This document shows, piece after piece, positions 1-5,605 of a stretch of DNA of 8,391 nt. Position 1 is the first letter of the stretch; every line of letters starts with the position of its first letter. The notes beneath the pieces were generated by a model. It was not told the origin of the DNA. It ran no database searches and saw nothing but the letters and a program-made list of their open reading frames with translations. Where the stretch lies: assembly GCA_015661045.1 (NCBI GenBank), contig JACVQG010000035.1, forward strand, positions 1 through 8,391. The letters are read 5' to 3'. The position numbers were made by a program, and so were the translations under genes. The DNA comes from Dehalococcoidia bacterium. GTDB lineage: Bacteria; Chloroflexota; Dehalococcoidia; JACVQG01.

Positions 1-176
1 CTGGTGGATACTTTAGAAGGGTCAAATTCAATAGTTGCCGAGTTCGTAGCCAGATTAGCACTGGCGGATTTCACGCCTGGAAGTTCTTTCAATGCCTTCT
101 CTACGTTACCAACACACGAAGTGCATGTCATACCGCTAACAGGGATAGTAATTTGCTTTTTTTCTTCTGTTGCCAT
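1..176 (-). CDS. Heavy-metal-associated (HMA) domain protein, N-terminal part (copper ATPase CopA or chaperone CopZ)
   Basis: Only the first 58 codons are in the window; the gene runs off the left edge. The protein opens with a lysine-rich stretch, then a beta strand and the metal-binding motif GMTCTSC (Cys18 and Cys21), followed by a helix and a strand (NSATIEFDPSKV) as in the ferredoxin-like HMA fold. In this family the two cysteines bind Cu(I) or a similar soft metal. The same domain begins P1B-type copper-export ATPases and makes up the whole of CopZ chaperones, and the fragment cannot separate the two. The ATG at 174-176 is preceded by an AGAGGG ribosome site. The divergent neighbour is csoR, the Cu(I)-responsive repressor, which strongly supports a copper role. 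A matched promoter and palindrome lie just upstream. I infer copper efflux or trafficking, with copA slightly more likely than copZ. Confidence 0.9.
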   Translation of the reverse strand, partial: MATEEKKQITIPVSGMTCTSCVGNVEKALKELPGVKSASANLATNSATIEFDPSKVST

Positions 177-192
177 CTTTTCCCTCTTATAT

Positions 193-209
193 ATGCCCCC
201 CTGGGGCAT
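193..209. promoter_or_regulatory. Candidate CsoR operator of the copper gene
   Basis: A perfect 7-bp inverted repeat, ATGCCCC-CCT-GGGGCAT, sits between the predicted transcript start and the ribosome site of the HMA gene. Known CsoR-family operators are G/C-tract palindromes with A/T-rich flanks, which this resembles. The decamer TATGCCCCCC (192-201) recurs at 563-572 in front of csoR. CsoR binding is inferred. Confidence 0.6.
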
Positions 210-218
210 CATGCGATA

Positions 219-247
219 ATTATGGCATATATAGGAGATGATGTCAA
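219..247 (-). promoter_or_regulatory. Sigma-70-type promoter of the HMA/copper gene
   Basis: On the minus strand, TTGACA (242-247) and CATAAT (219-224) are separated by exactly 17 bp. The predicted transcript start is near 212, about 36 nt before the ATG. The box pair is the same as that of the divergent csoR promoter. Confidence 0.7.
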
Positions 248-348
248 GATAATTTAATACCCGAAATCCACCGCTCGTTGAATCCCGCTAAAGGAGCAGG
301 CCCTTCACCAAATTGTTGAGCATGCTTTTTCGGGAAGCGGTAATTAAC

Positions 349-442
349 CTCTCCCTTTGTTAAAGGGAGAATGAGAGGGATTTTCCTTTGCCGTTGGTGT
401 AACAGTAAAATCCCCCTTGCGTCCCCCTTTGCGAAAGGGGGA
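349..442. repeat. Composite palindromic intergenic repeat
   Basis: Two similar hairpins flank a third. The first has arms 350-358 and 362-370 (TCTCCCTTT / AAAGGGAGA) around GTT. The last has arms 422-430 and 434-442 (TCCCCCTTT / AAAGGGGGA) around GCG. Between them GGGATTTT (377-384) pairs with AAAATCCC (407-414). A related CCCTTTAAGGG unit occurs at 6124-6134, so this is a dispersed repeat family rather than a terminator of a gene here. The rest of the gap (248-348 and 443-524) shows no gene or signal that I recognise. Confidence 0.6.
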
Positions 443-524
443 GAAATGGACAAAGCGCCCATTCATGGGTGCACGGGTACCGTTATCGATGCCAGTTTTG
501 ATGGTGGATTAAGGATACCTATCA

Positions 525-553
525 TTGACAAATATTTACACGATGCCCATAAT
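525..553 (+). promoter_or_regulatory. csoR promoter
   Basis: TTGACA (525-530) and CATAAT (548-553) have a 17-bp spacer. The predicted start is near 560, giving a leader of about 36 nt before the ATG at 596. A palindrome covers the -10 box (see the next entry), which fits autorepression. Confidence 0.7.
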
Positions 554-575
554 AAATATGGGTATGCCCCCCATA
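543..575. promoter_or_regulatory. Candidate CsoR operator overlapping the csoR -10 box
   Basis: ATGCCCATA (543-551) and TATGGGTAT (557-565) form an inverted repeat with 8 of 9 positions paired, spanning the -10 element. A second overlapping pair, TATGGG (557-562) and CCCATA (570-575), is perfect. The TATGCCCCCC decamer at 563-572 is shared with the divergent copper gene. A repressor here would block polymerase or early elongation. Binding is inferred. Confidence 0.55.
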
Positions 576-595
576 ATATCAAACGGAGGATAGAT

Positions 596-937
596 ATGGC
601 TTCATATGAGGACGATAAGCAGCAAATTCTAACGCGATTACGCCGGATGGAAGGTCAGTTAAGAGGCATCCAGCGTATGGTTGAGAATGATAAGTATTGC
701 ATTGATATTCTAACTCAGATTTCCTCTATTATCGCTGCTGCTCAAAAAGTAGGCGCTATAGTTTTGAAAGACCATATCAACGGCTGTGTCCGCAAAGCCC
801 TCACTGACGGCCAGGATAGCAATGACGCTATAAATGAACTGGTAGAGGCTGTTAGCCGCTTCTCTGGGGGACAACTGGTAGTGGTAAAGAGAAAGCGAAA
901 AGCGGTAGAAGCAGTCAGCCACTTCTCCAGGGCATAA
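596..937 (+). CDS. csoR: CsoR, Cu(I)-sensing transcriptional repressor
   Basis: The 113-residue all-helical repressor belongs to the CsoR/RcnR (DUF156) family. These proteins bind operator DNA as tetramers and let go when Cu(I) fills a Cys-His-Cys site. The three ligands are visible as Cys35, His60 and Cys64, with spacings of 25 and 4 residues matching the copper-sensing Mycobacterium tuberculosis CsoR (36, 61, 65). The family helix RLRRMEGQLRGIQRM is at about 14-28. I chose the ATG at 596 because GGAGGA lies five bases upstream; the frame stays open further upstream only through repeat DNA. It diverges from an HMA copper gene and shares promoter and operator motifs with it, so copper efflux is the likely target. 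The C-terminus carries a short basic extension (VKRKRK) followed by a near copy of a 10-residue segment. folK follows closely on the same strand and may be co-transcribed. Confidence 0.93.
   Translation: MASYEDDKQQILTRLRRMEGQLRGIQRMVENDKYCIDILTQISSIIAAAQKVGAIVLKDHINGCVRKALTDGQDSNDAINELVEAVSRFSGGQLVVVKRKRKAVEAVSHFSRA
841..933 (+). repeat. Imperfect 30-bp direct repeat at the 3' end of csoR
   Basis: Bases 841-870 and 904-933 match at 23 of 30 positions with a 63-bp period, so the reading frame is kept. The protein copies are VEAVSRFSGG and VEAVSHFSRA. It looks like a small in-frame duplication that lengthened the CsoR tail. Confidence 0.6.
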
Positions 938-995
938 GGTTATCTTCTTGAAAATGAGCAATATTGTAGCCCGTGACCGAAAGGTTTCCCCGGTG

Positions 996-1472
996 ATGGC
1001 CTATCTCGGCCTGGGTTCCAACCTGGGAGATAGGGCGGATAATATTGCCCGAGCTTTAGACTATCTATCTGAAAAGACGAGGATTGAACGGGTATCATCG
1101 CTCTACGACACGTCACCGGTTGGTTTTACAGAGCAACCAAGATTTCTTAACGCGGTTTGTCGGGTCTCTACAGGATTATCTCCTCAGGCGCTTCTGGATT
1201 TCTCCAAGGCTATAGAAAAGAAACTGGGCCGCCAGGTTTCACCATACCTCAATGCCCCCCGGATTATAGATATTGATATACTGCTTTATGGGAACCAGAC
1301 CTTGCAGACGCCCTCATTGACTATCCCGCACCCCCGGATGTTTGAACGGGCGTTCGTTCTTGTCCCTCTGGCTCAAATAGCTGGAGATCTTTTAATAACG
1401 AACAATAGTCAGACCATATCCCAGTTGGTGGAAAAAGTCGCCGGAAAAGAGGGAGTTATTGTATGGAAATAA
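996..1472 (+). CDS. folK: FolK, 6-hydroxymethyl-7,8-dihydropterin pyrophosphokinase
   Basis: HPPK moves pyrophosphate from ATP to the hydroxymethyl group of 6-hydroxymethyl-dihydropterin, the step before dihydropteroate synthase in folate synthesis. Visible family marks, numbered from the ATG at 996, are LGLGSNLGDR (4-13), the catalytic stretch APRIIDIDILLYG (87-99) with Arg89 and the Mg-binding Asp92 and Asp94, and PHPRMFERAFVLVPL (111-125). The 158-residue length equals the usual stand-alone enzyme. ATG 996 puts the protein start right before the conserved YLGLGSN; GTG 993 is next to it with AAAGG well placed. TTG 948 or ATG 954 would add up to 16 non-conserved residues and cannot be excluded, since AAGG precedes TTG 948. 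The stop overlaps the next gene by 10 bp. With the PTPS-family gene two genes downstream, this suggests a pterin operon. Confidence 0.93.
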   Translation: MAYLGLGSNLGDRADNIARALDYLSEKTRIERVSSLYDTSPVGFTEQPRFLNAVCRVSTGLSPQALLDFSKAIEKKLGRQVSPYLNAPRIIDIDILLYGNQTLQTPSLTIPHPRMFERAFVLVPLAQIAGDLLITNNSQTISQLVEKVAGKEGVIVWK

Positions 1473-1909
1473 AGATAAGGCCTTTTACTGTGTCCGATTT
1501 CGAGGGTGTACGGCAATTATGGGATATATGCCATTTACAACTCGGTCCTCAGGATACCATCGAAGAGATACAAAAGAAACTTAAACGGGATGGCAATATC
1601 TTTCTTGTCGCCGAGGCCAATAACATAATCATGGGCACGGTTATGGGCGCCTGGGATGGGCGTAATGGCTGGATTTATAACCATGCCGTAGATGCACGGA
1701 GCCGGCGTCTTGGACTGGGAAGTAAACTCATGGTAGAACTTGAACGACGGCTTAAGGAAATAGGCGCTATCCAGATATGTCTATTGGTGAGCAAGGGAAA
1801 TTTTGACGCCCAATATTTTTATGAGGCTAATGGTTTTATTCCACAAGAGGATGAGATTGTTATGGTTAAAAAGTTAAAAGCAAGAAAAGAGGAAGGTAAA
1901 AGTGTTTGA
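1463..1909 (+). CDS. GNAT-family N-acetyltransferase, YpeA-like
   Basis: The 148-residue protein has the GNAT fold signature. There is an acetyl-CoA pyrophosphate loop RRLGLG (81-86, the R-x-x-G-x-G form) after a beta strand, and a C-terminal YFYEANGF segment (118-125) typical of motif B. The N-terminal layout (IRPFTVSDFEGVRQLW) and the MGTVMGAWDGRNGW stretch (57-70) resemble the E. coli YpeA group from memory; that group has no settled substrate. Such proteins acetylate amines or protein N-termini. The start at 1463 has GGGAG seven bases upstream. It overlaps folK by 10 bp and the next gene by 8 bp, so the three are almost surely one transcript. Whether it works in pterin metabolism or is a passenger cannot be told. 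Confidence 0.85.
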   Translation: MEIKIRPFTVSDFEGVRQLWDICHLQLGPQDTIEEIQKKLKRDGNIFLVAEANNIIMGTVMGAWDGRNGWIYNHAVDARSRRLGLGSKLMVELERRLKEIGAIQICLLVSKGNFDAQYFYEANGFIPQEDEIVMVKKLKARKEEGKSV

Positions 1910-2270
1910 AGTTTCTGTTGAATATCACTTCGATGCTGCCCACTACCTGCGCGGCTATCAGGGGAAGTGCGAAAAGGTGCATGGACACCGTTTCCGCGTC
2001 ATGGCTACTGTCAAGACAAAAAAGCTGGACAATCTGGGGATGGGCTACGATTTTACTGAGCTAAAACGCCATTTGAGAGAGGTTATAGACAGCTTCGACC
2101 ATGTCTGCCTGAACGATTTGCCAGCCTTTCAGGAGCGGAACCCGTCATCGGAGAATATAGCTGTAACTATATACCAGGAGCTTCAGCCGCTGTTGGGGAA
2201 ACTGAATCTGGCCTGGGTAGAGGTGTGGGAGTCGCCGGAAAGCCATGTAAGGTATATACCAGATAGGTAA
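1902..2270 (+). CDS. queD: QueD / 6-pyruvoyltetrahydropterin synthase family, possible dual-function PTPS-I/III
   Basis: The 122-residue protein is a 6-carboxy-tetrahydropterin synthase-like enzyme. QueD turns dihydroneopterin triphosphate into carboxy-tetrahydropterin for queuosine. Zinc ligands are His14, His27 and His29, the catalytic cysteine is Cys23, and the Asp-His pair is at 66-67 (FDHVCLND). The Cys is directly followed by Glu24, giving CExxHGH. Ordinary QueD has CxxxHGH, while the PTPS-III type that replaces dihydroneopterin aldolase in folate synthesis has ExxHGH; having both residues fits the mixed PTPS-I/III class. folK upstream supports a folate role. The start is GTG 1902 with GGAAGG five bases upstream, inside the end of the acetyltransferase gene. 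The exact substrate range is inferred. Confidence 0.9.
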   Translation: MFEVSVEYHFDAAHYLRGYQGKCEKVHGHRFRVMATVKTKKLDNLGMGYDFTELKRHLREVIDSFDHVCLNDLPAFQERNPSSENIAVTIYQELQPLLGKLNLAWVEVWESPESHVRYIPDR

Positions 2271-2450
2271 ATCCTAAATTCTAAGCACCAAATCCTAAAT
2301 AATATCTAAATCCAAATCTCCCAAACCTCATGATGAAGCATACCTGTGCATTGCGGTTAGTTTTGAGATATGATTTTAAGTATTTGAATTTGTTTAGTGG
2401 TTTAATATTAGTGCTTAGAGTTTCCAGTTTATCCGGGTTAGGATTTATAC
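2269..2450. repeat. Degenerate CTAAAT-type AT-rich repeat between convergent genes
   Basis: The element starts inside the stop codon of the PTPS gene. AAATCCTAAAT occurs at 2269-2279 and again at 2290-2300, followed by more ATCTAAATCC-like units. On the other side the complementary form appears, and TCTAAGCAC (2280-2288) pairs perfectly with GTGCTTAGA (2411-2419). The stretch has no coding character. It lies between convergent genes, so it could also help stop transcription from both sides, although no clear intrinsic terminator is present. Confidence 0.6.
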
Positions 2451-2452
2451 GT

Positions 2453-2638
2453 TTACTTCTTCCTCAAATCCGGCGGCAGGAGGTTGGGGATAGTATCTTC
2501 GATAGGATATTTCTCTTTACATTTGGAGCAATTAAGGGAGCCGGTAACGACCTCGTCGGTATCCTCTTTTTCTACCGATAGCTCCAGAGGGCCTTTGCAA
2601 ACGGGACAGGCTAATATCTCCATCAAAGATTTTTTCAA
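2453..2638 (-). CDS. Trm112-like small zinc-ribbon protein
   Basis: This 61-residue protein has the Trm112/YcaR layout: an N-terminal MEILACPVCKGPL (6-18) and a second knuckle CSKC (37-40), so Cys11, Cys14, Cys37 and Cys40 should hold one zinc. The ending YPIEDTIPNLLP (44-55) is the usual family tail. In eukaryotes Trm112 activates methyltransferases; bacterial members are often uncharacterised and may do the same. The start is a TTG: AGAGG lies eight bases upstream at 2647-2651, whereas the internal ATG (codon 6) would cut off the family N-terminus. It has its own consensus-like promoter just upstream, so it is probably expressed apart from recA-recX. Confidence 0.88.
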   Translation of the reverse strand: MKKSLMEILACPVCKGPLELSVEKEDTDEVVTGSLNCSKCKEKYPIEDTIPNLLPPDLRKK

Positions 2639-2666
2639 AATTCTTACCTCTTATCGAATTGGCCTT

Positions 2667-2695
2667 ATTGTATAACGGATACACAGTGGGGTCAA
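2667..2695 (-). promoter_or_regulatory. Promoter of the Trm112-like gene
   Basis: On the minus strand TTGACC (2690-2695) and TACAAT (2667-2672) have a 17-bp spacer. The predicted start is near 2660, giving a leader of about 22 nt with AGAGG before the TTG start. It sits directly behind the recX stop codon. Confidence 0.7.
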
Positions 2696-2701
2696 CAGAA
2701 A

Positions 2702-3328
2702 TTAGCTGTCAGGACTTATTCCTGTTAATATTTCCTCCACTACCTTTTTTATTGTTCCCCAGCTAAATCCCCGCCTGACCAAGAAGGATGATAATTTCTT
2801 TCTAAAAGCTTCTTTATCCAATCCGGTCAATACTTTGATCTTTTTAGCAGCGGCCCGACGGGCGGCATCCACATCATCCACACTCTCTGTAGTCTTGAAT
2901 GCGACCTCCGGAGAAACACCTTTGAACTTTAGCTCAGCCTGGATCATTCTCCGGCTGCGGGGTGAAAAGACATCCCGGTTCTCTTTCCAGAGACGGGCAA
3001 AATCATCATCGTTTAGCAAATTACGGTCTTTAAGTTGCTGGATAGCCTGAGAAACTATTTCCGGATTAAAATTCTTCCGCAACAACCGGTTTTTAACCTC
3101 TGAGGCGCTCCGGGTTCTGTAGCTTAAGAAACGGAGGGCAGCCTGGTAGCATTGTTGAAAGGTATCGGCTCCGGTAAGTTCTGGAATTTCATGGGGAAGA
3201 AGGGTTTGTCCTTTACGAAGTTTTCTGGCTACCTCTTCATCCAAACTAAACGCGAATAAACCATCTACGTGGATGTTGAAGCGGTGTTTATCCTTTTTCT
3301 GGGGTTCAATAGCAGTTATGATAGGCAG
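2702..3328 (-). CDS. recX: RecX, regulator of RecA, with an apparently non-standard start codon
   Basis: RecX binds the RecA filament groove and modulates (usually limits) its growth. The protein is built of three-helix repeats. CYQAALRFLSYRTRSASEVKNRL is the first repeat signature (abridged: CYQAALRFLSYR, SASEVKNRL), then LNDDDFARLW and the SPRSRRMIQAEL helix, and a last repeat near the C-terminus (FLVRRGFSWGTIKKVV). From TTG 3244 the product would have 180 residues, but RecX-like sequence continues upstream in frame: ITAIEPQ, then HVDGLFAFSL leading into DEEVARKLRKGQ. No ATG, GTG or TTG covers it; the frame closes at TGA 3335-3337. The best candidate is CTG 3326-3328 with GGCGGTGA six bases upstream, giving 208 residues. 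ATC, ATA and ATT codons just inside are alternatives. It lies 30 bp behind recA, the standard recA-recX order. Confidence 0.88.
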   Translation of the reverse strand: MPIITAIEPQKKDKHRFNIHVDGLFAFSLDEEVARKLRKGQTLLPHEIPELTGADTFQQCYQAALRFLSYRTRSASEVKNRLLRKNFNPEIVSQAIQQLKDRNLLNDDDFARLWKENRDVFSPRSRRMIQAELKFKGVSPEVAFKTTESVDDVDAARRAAAKKIKVLTGLDKEAFRKKLSSFLVRRGFSWGTIKKVVEEILTGISPDS

Positions 3329-3334
3329 ATGTCT

Positions 3335-3342
3335 TCACCGCC
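3335..3342 (-). promoter_or_regulatory. Ribosome binding site deciding the recX start
   Basis: GGCGGTGA on the minus strand matches the ideal GGAGGTGA at 7 of 8 bases and lies 6 nt before the CTG at 3326-3328, between the recA stop and the conserved RecX N-terminus. Nothing comparable precedes TTG 3244. Confidence 0.5.
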
Positions 3343-3358
3343 TGAGGTGTTATCGGTG

Positions 3359-4387
3359 TTACTCTTCTGTGTCTTTCTCGGCAGTCAGAAGGCTAATGGG
3401 CGGGACCTTGGTATTCCGTATTTGTTTCTCTATCTCGGCGGCAAAGTCAGGGTGAGATTTAAAGTACTCTCTAGTGCTTTCCCTCCCCTGTCCCAGTCGG
3501 GTTTCACCGTAAGAATAGAATGCGCCCGCTTTCTTGATTATACCCAACTCTACGCCCAGATCGGTCAGGTCGCCCTCTTTGCTTATCCCGTGGTTAAACA
3601 TTATGTCAAATTCGGCGGTACGGAAAGGCGCCGCTACCTTGTTTTTAACTACCTTTGCCCTTACACGGCTGCCAACTATCTCCGACCCCTGTTTAATAGA
3701 TTCAATACGCCTTAAATCTATGCGGACCGATGAATAAAATTTGAGTGCGCGCCCACCCGGAGTAACCTCGGGGTTACCAAAAACAATCCCAACCTTTTCC
3801 CGTAGCTGATTGATAAAGATTGTGGCCGTGTTTGATTTGCTTATAACGGCTGTAAGTTTTCGCAGGGCCTGGGACATAAGTCGGGCCTGTAAGCCCATAA
3901 AGGAATCGCCCATTTCACCCTCTATCTCGGCGCGGGGGACAAGGGCGGCCACGCTATCAATCACAATAACATCTATAGCGGCGCTGCGCACCAGGGCTTC
4001 GGTAATTTCCAGGGCCTGTTCGCCTGTATCGGGCTGGGAAATAAGCAGTTCTTGAATCTTCACCCCGCACCGGGCGGCATATTGAGGGTCAAGAGCATGT
4101 TCGGCATCAATATAAGCCGCCATACCGCCGTTACGCTGGGCTTCGGCAATAATATGCTGGGCCAGAGTAGATTTGCCTGAAGCTTCCGGGCCGAAGATTT
4201 CAGTTACGCGCCCCCGAGGTATGCCCCCTATACCGAGGGCCATATCCAGGGCCAGGGAGCCGGTGGATATGGCCTCGACTTGCATATTAGCTGAGGCTTC
4301 CCCCAGACGCATAATAGAACCACGGCCAAACTGTTTTTCTATCTGGCTGATGGCAAGTTCGAGAGCTTTATCTTTTTCTGTGGACAT
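3359..4387 (-). CDS. recA: RecA recombinase
   Basis: The 342-residue protein is a complete RecA, the ATP-driven strand-exchange enzyme and LexA co-protease. Visible parts are Walker A GPEASGKS (66-73), the catalytic Glu96 in IDAEHALD (93-100), Walker B VIVIDS (140-145) with Asp144, DNA loop L1 around EGEMGDS (156-162), and Gln194 with loop L2 (about 195-211, INQLREKVG to TPGG). The acidic tail ends TAEKDTEE. Start: ATG 4385-4387 gives the family opening [20 protein letters not shown]. An ATG at 4447 would add 20 residues of no RecA character and is rejected. The ribosome site before 4387 is poor, and a promoter placed so that the message begins near the ATG is possible. recX follows 30 bp downstream. 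Confidence 0.98.
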   Translation of the reverse strand: MSTEKDKALELAISQIEKQFGRGSIMRLGEASANMQVEAISTGSLALDMALGIGGIPRGRVTEIFGPEASGKSTLAQHIIAEAQRNGGMAAYIDAEHALDPQYAARCGVKIQELLISQPDTGEQALEITEALVRSAAIDVIVIDSVAALVPRAEIEGEMGDSFMGLQARLMSQALRKLTAVISKSNTATIFINQLREKVGIVFGNPEVTPGGRALKFYSSVRIDLRRIESIKQGSEIVGSRVRAKVVKNKVAAPFRTAEFDIMFNHGISKEGDLTDLGVELGIIKKAGAFYSYGETRLGQGRESTREYFKSHPDFAAEIEKQIRNTKVPPISLLTAEKDTEE

Positions 4388-4394
4388 CGGCCTA

Positions 4395-4423
4395 ATAATA
4401 ACACACGCCGTTATTTGAGGCAA
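4395..4423 (-). promoter_or_regulatory. Possible recA promoter placed for leaderless transcription
   Basis: On the minus strand TTGCCT (4418-4423) and TATTAT (4395-4400) have a 17-bp spacer. The -10 box ends 7 nt before the recA ATG, so the transcript would begin at or next to the start codon. The -35 match is only fair. No GAAC-N4-GTTC-type LexA box was seen in 4388-4490. Confidence 0.35.
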
Positions 4424-4497
4424 TACCTTTTTAGCATACCATAACAATTATTAAAAGCCTGGGACTGCCACAAAGTTACGTGATGTGTCAGGATGGA

Positions 4498-4551
4498 AGT
4501 AGAGACACGGCCCCGATAAACCGAGGGTCTTCGACATGCCGTGTCTCTACT
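4498..4551. repeat. Long-arm hairpin repeat between the radical SAM gene and recA
   Basis: AGTAGAGACACGGC (4498-4511) and GCCGTGTCTCTACT (4538-4551) are perfect 14-bp inverted arms around a 26-nt loop. The loop begins with CCCGATAAA, a module also found in the hairpin at 6268-6276. It lies 9 bp beyond the radical SAM stop. It has no T-run on either side, so it looks like a dispersed palindromic element that may attenuate readthrough, rather than a classic terminator. Confidence 0.75.
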
Positions 4552-4560
4552 GGTCGGGTA

Positions 4561-5538
4561 TCAGACGAACGGGTGACCTTTCTTTTCAAAGTCCGGCAGG
4601 TAGTTTTCGGCGGAATCTAATTCCTGTACCCAGCCATTCTCAAGCCTGAACTCTTCCAGGAGATCGAGGACTGAAGCGTACTCAGAGGACGATATTATTC
4701 TCGAGAATAGCGGTACCCGTGAGGCGCGATGCGTGGGGTAGTACTGAGACATAATACTAACAGTCACGTCAGGCGATACATCCTGGGCCAGCCAGCTTAA
4801 AGAATCCCTACTACCCGCTATATCATTAGGCAGTATGAGATGCCTGACAATGAGACCTCTCAGGGCCAGTCCATCTTCGCCGACAGCCAGGTCTCCTACC
4901 TGGCGATACATCTCCTTGATGGCAACTCTTGCCGTAGCCACGTAGTCCCGTGCCTGGGAATACTTCATGGCTAATATATCGTCGGAGTATTTCAGGTCGG
5001 GGAGGTAAATATCTATTATCCCATCCAATGCCTGTAAAATGTCGATGGAATCACAGGCATTGGTGTTATACACCAGCGGCACCCGAAGTCCCAGCGGTAT
5101 AGCCTCTATCAAGGCCATTAGAATTTGGGGGACAAAGTGGGACGGGGATATGAAACTTATATTGTGGCAGCCGAGCACATCCTGAAGATATATCATATGT
5201 TCTGCCAATGAGTGTATTGGTATTGCTTTATCCTGCTCGTGCGCCGGACTCTGGCTTATCTGGAAATTCTGACAATAAAGGCATTTCATATTACAATTCC
5301 CGAAAAATATTGCGCCAGTGCCCTTTGTTCCCGAAATAGCAGGCTCCTCCCCGTGATGGTCACAAACGTTTGAGACCACCGGTAGATAACCCGAAGAACA
5401 GAACCCCCATTTGTTTTTTAACCTGTCTACCTTACATAGCCTGGGACAAATATCGCATGATGACAAACGTGCCTGTAATATCTGCGCCCTGTATTGTAAT
5501 TCCCCGGAGTTAAATAGAGATATATAGTTTGGTTTCAT
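4561..5538 (-). CDS. PflX-type radical SAM protein (pyruvate formate-lyase activating enzyme-like)
   Basis: The 325-residue protein carries the radical SAM cluster motif CNMKCLYC (Cys82, Cys86, Cys89), which binds a 4Fe-4S cluster that cleaves S-adenosylmethionine. Ahead of it is a cysteine-rich N-terminus, CDICPRLCKVDR with Cys28, Cys31 and Cys35 followed by Cys47 and Cys59, which could bind a second metal site. The order, including SFISPSHFVPQI (129-140), YLPDLKYSDD and the C-terminal SIMSQYYPTHRA, fits the COG1313/PflX branch related to PflA. Members of this branch mostly lack a known substrate. No glycyl-radical enzyme gene is in the window, so the target is unknown. The ATG at 5536-5538 has only a weak ribosome site. 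A hairpin repeat follows the stop. It diverges from the SWIM gene leader. Confidence 0.88.
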   Translation of the reverse strand: MKPNYISLFNSGELQYRAQILQARLSSCDICPRLCKVDRLKNKWGFCSSGYLPVVSNVCDHHGEEPAISGTKGTGAIFFGNCNMKCLYCQNFQISQSPAHEQDKAIPIHSLAEHMIYLQDVLGCHNISFISPSHFVPQILMALIEAIPLGLRVPLVYNTNACDSIDILQALDGIIDIYLPDLKYSDDILAMKYSQARDYVATARVAIKEMYRQVGDLAVGEDGLALRGLIVRHLILPNDIAGSRDSLSWLAQDVSPDVTVSIMSQYYPTHRASRVPLFSRIISSSEYASVLDLLEEFRLENGWVQELDSAENYLPDFEKKGHPFV

Positions 5539-5570
5539 ACTAACATTTCACTTTTTTATTATTAATTTTG

Positions 5571-5599
5571 TTGACTTTCACTTATAGTGGAATTACAAT
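5571..5599 (+). promoter_or_regulatory. Promoter of the SWIM gene leader, with a palindrome in the spacer
   Basis: TTGACT (5571-5576) and TACAAT (5594-5599) have a 17-bp spacer. The spacer holds CACT-TAT-AGTG (5579-5589), extendable to a 7-bp imperfect inverted repeat at 5576-5592, a possible operator. The predicted start is near 5606. Confidence 0.65.
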
Positions 5600-5605
5600 G
5601 TCATT

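Noticed and set aside
244..462. Minus-strand open frame of 72 codons in the copper control region
   Set aside because: It is made largely of palindromic repeat DNA and overlaps the -35 box of the copper gene.
371..595. In-frame upstream extension of csoR starting at ATG 371
   Set aside because: It reads through the palindromic repeat, the promoter and the operator. CsoR homology and a strong ribosome site begin at 596.
2330..2675. Plus-strand open frames opposite the Trm112-like gene
   Set aside because: They run through AT-rich repeat DNA and antisense to a clear zinc-ribbon gene.
3269..3715. Plus-strand open frame of 148 codons opposite recA and recX
   Set aside because: It is the complement of two certain genes, has no recognisable family features and no ribosome site.
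4388..4447. 20-residue N-terminal extension of RecA from ATG 4447
   Set aside because: It has no RecA-like sequence, and ATG 4387 gives the normal family N-terminus.
4498..4551. Classic intrinsic terminator for the radical SAM gene
   Set aside because: The arms are strong, but the loop is long and no T-run follows on the minus strand; a dispersed palindromic repeat fits better.
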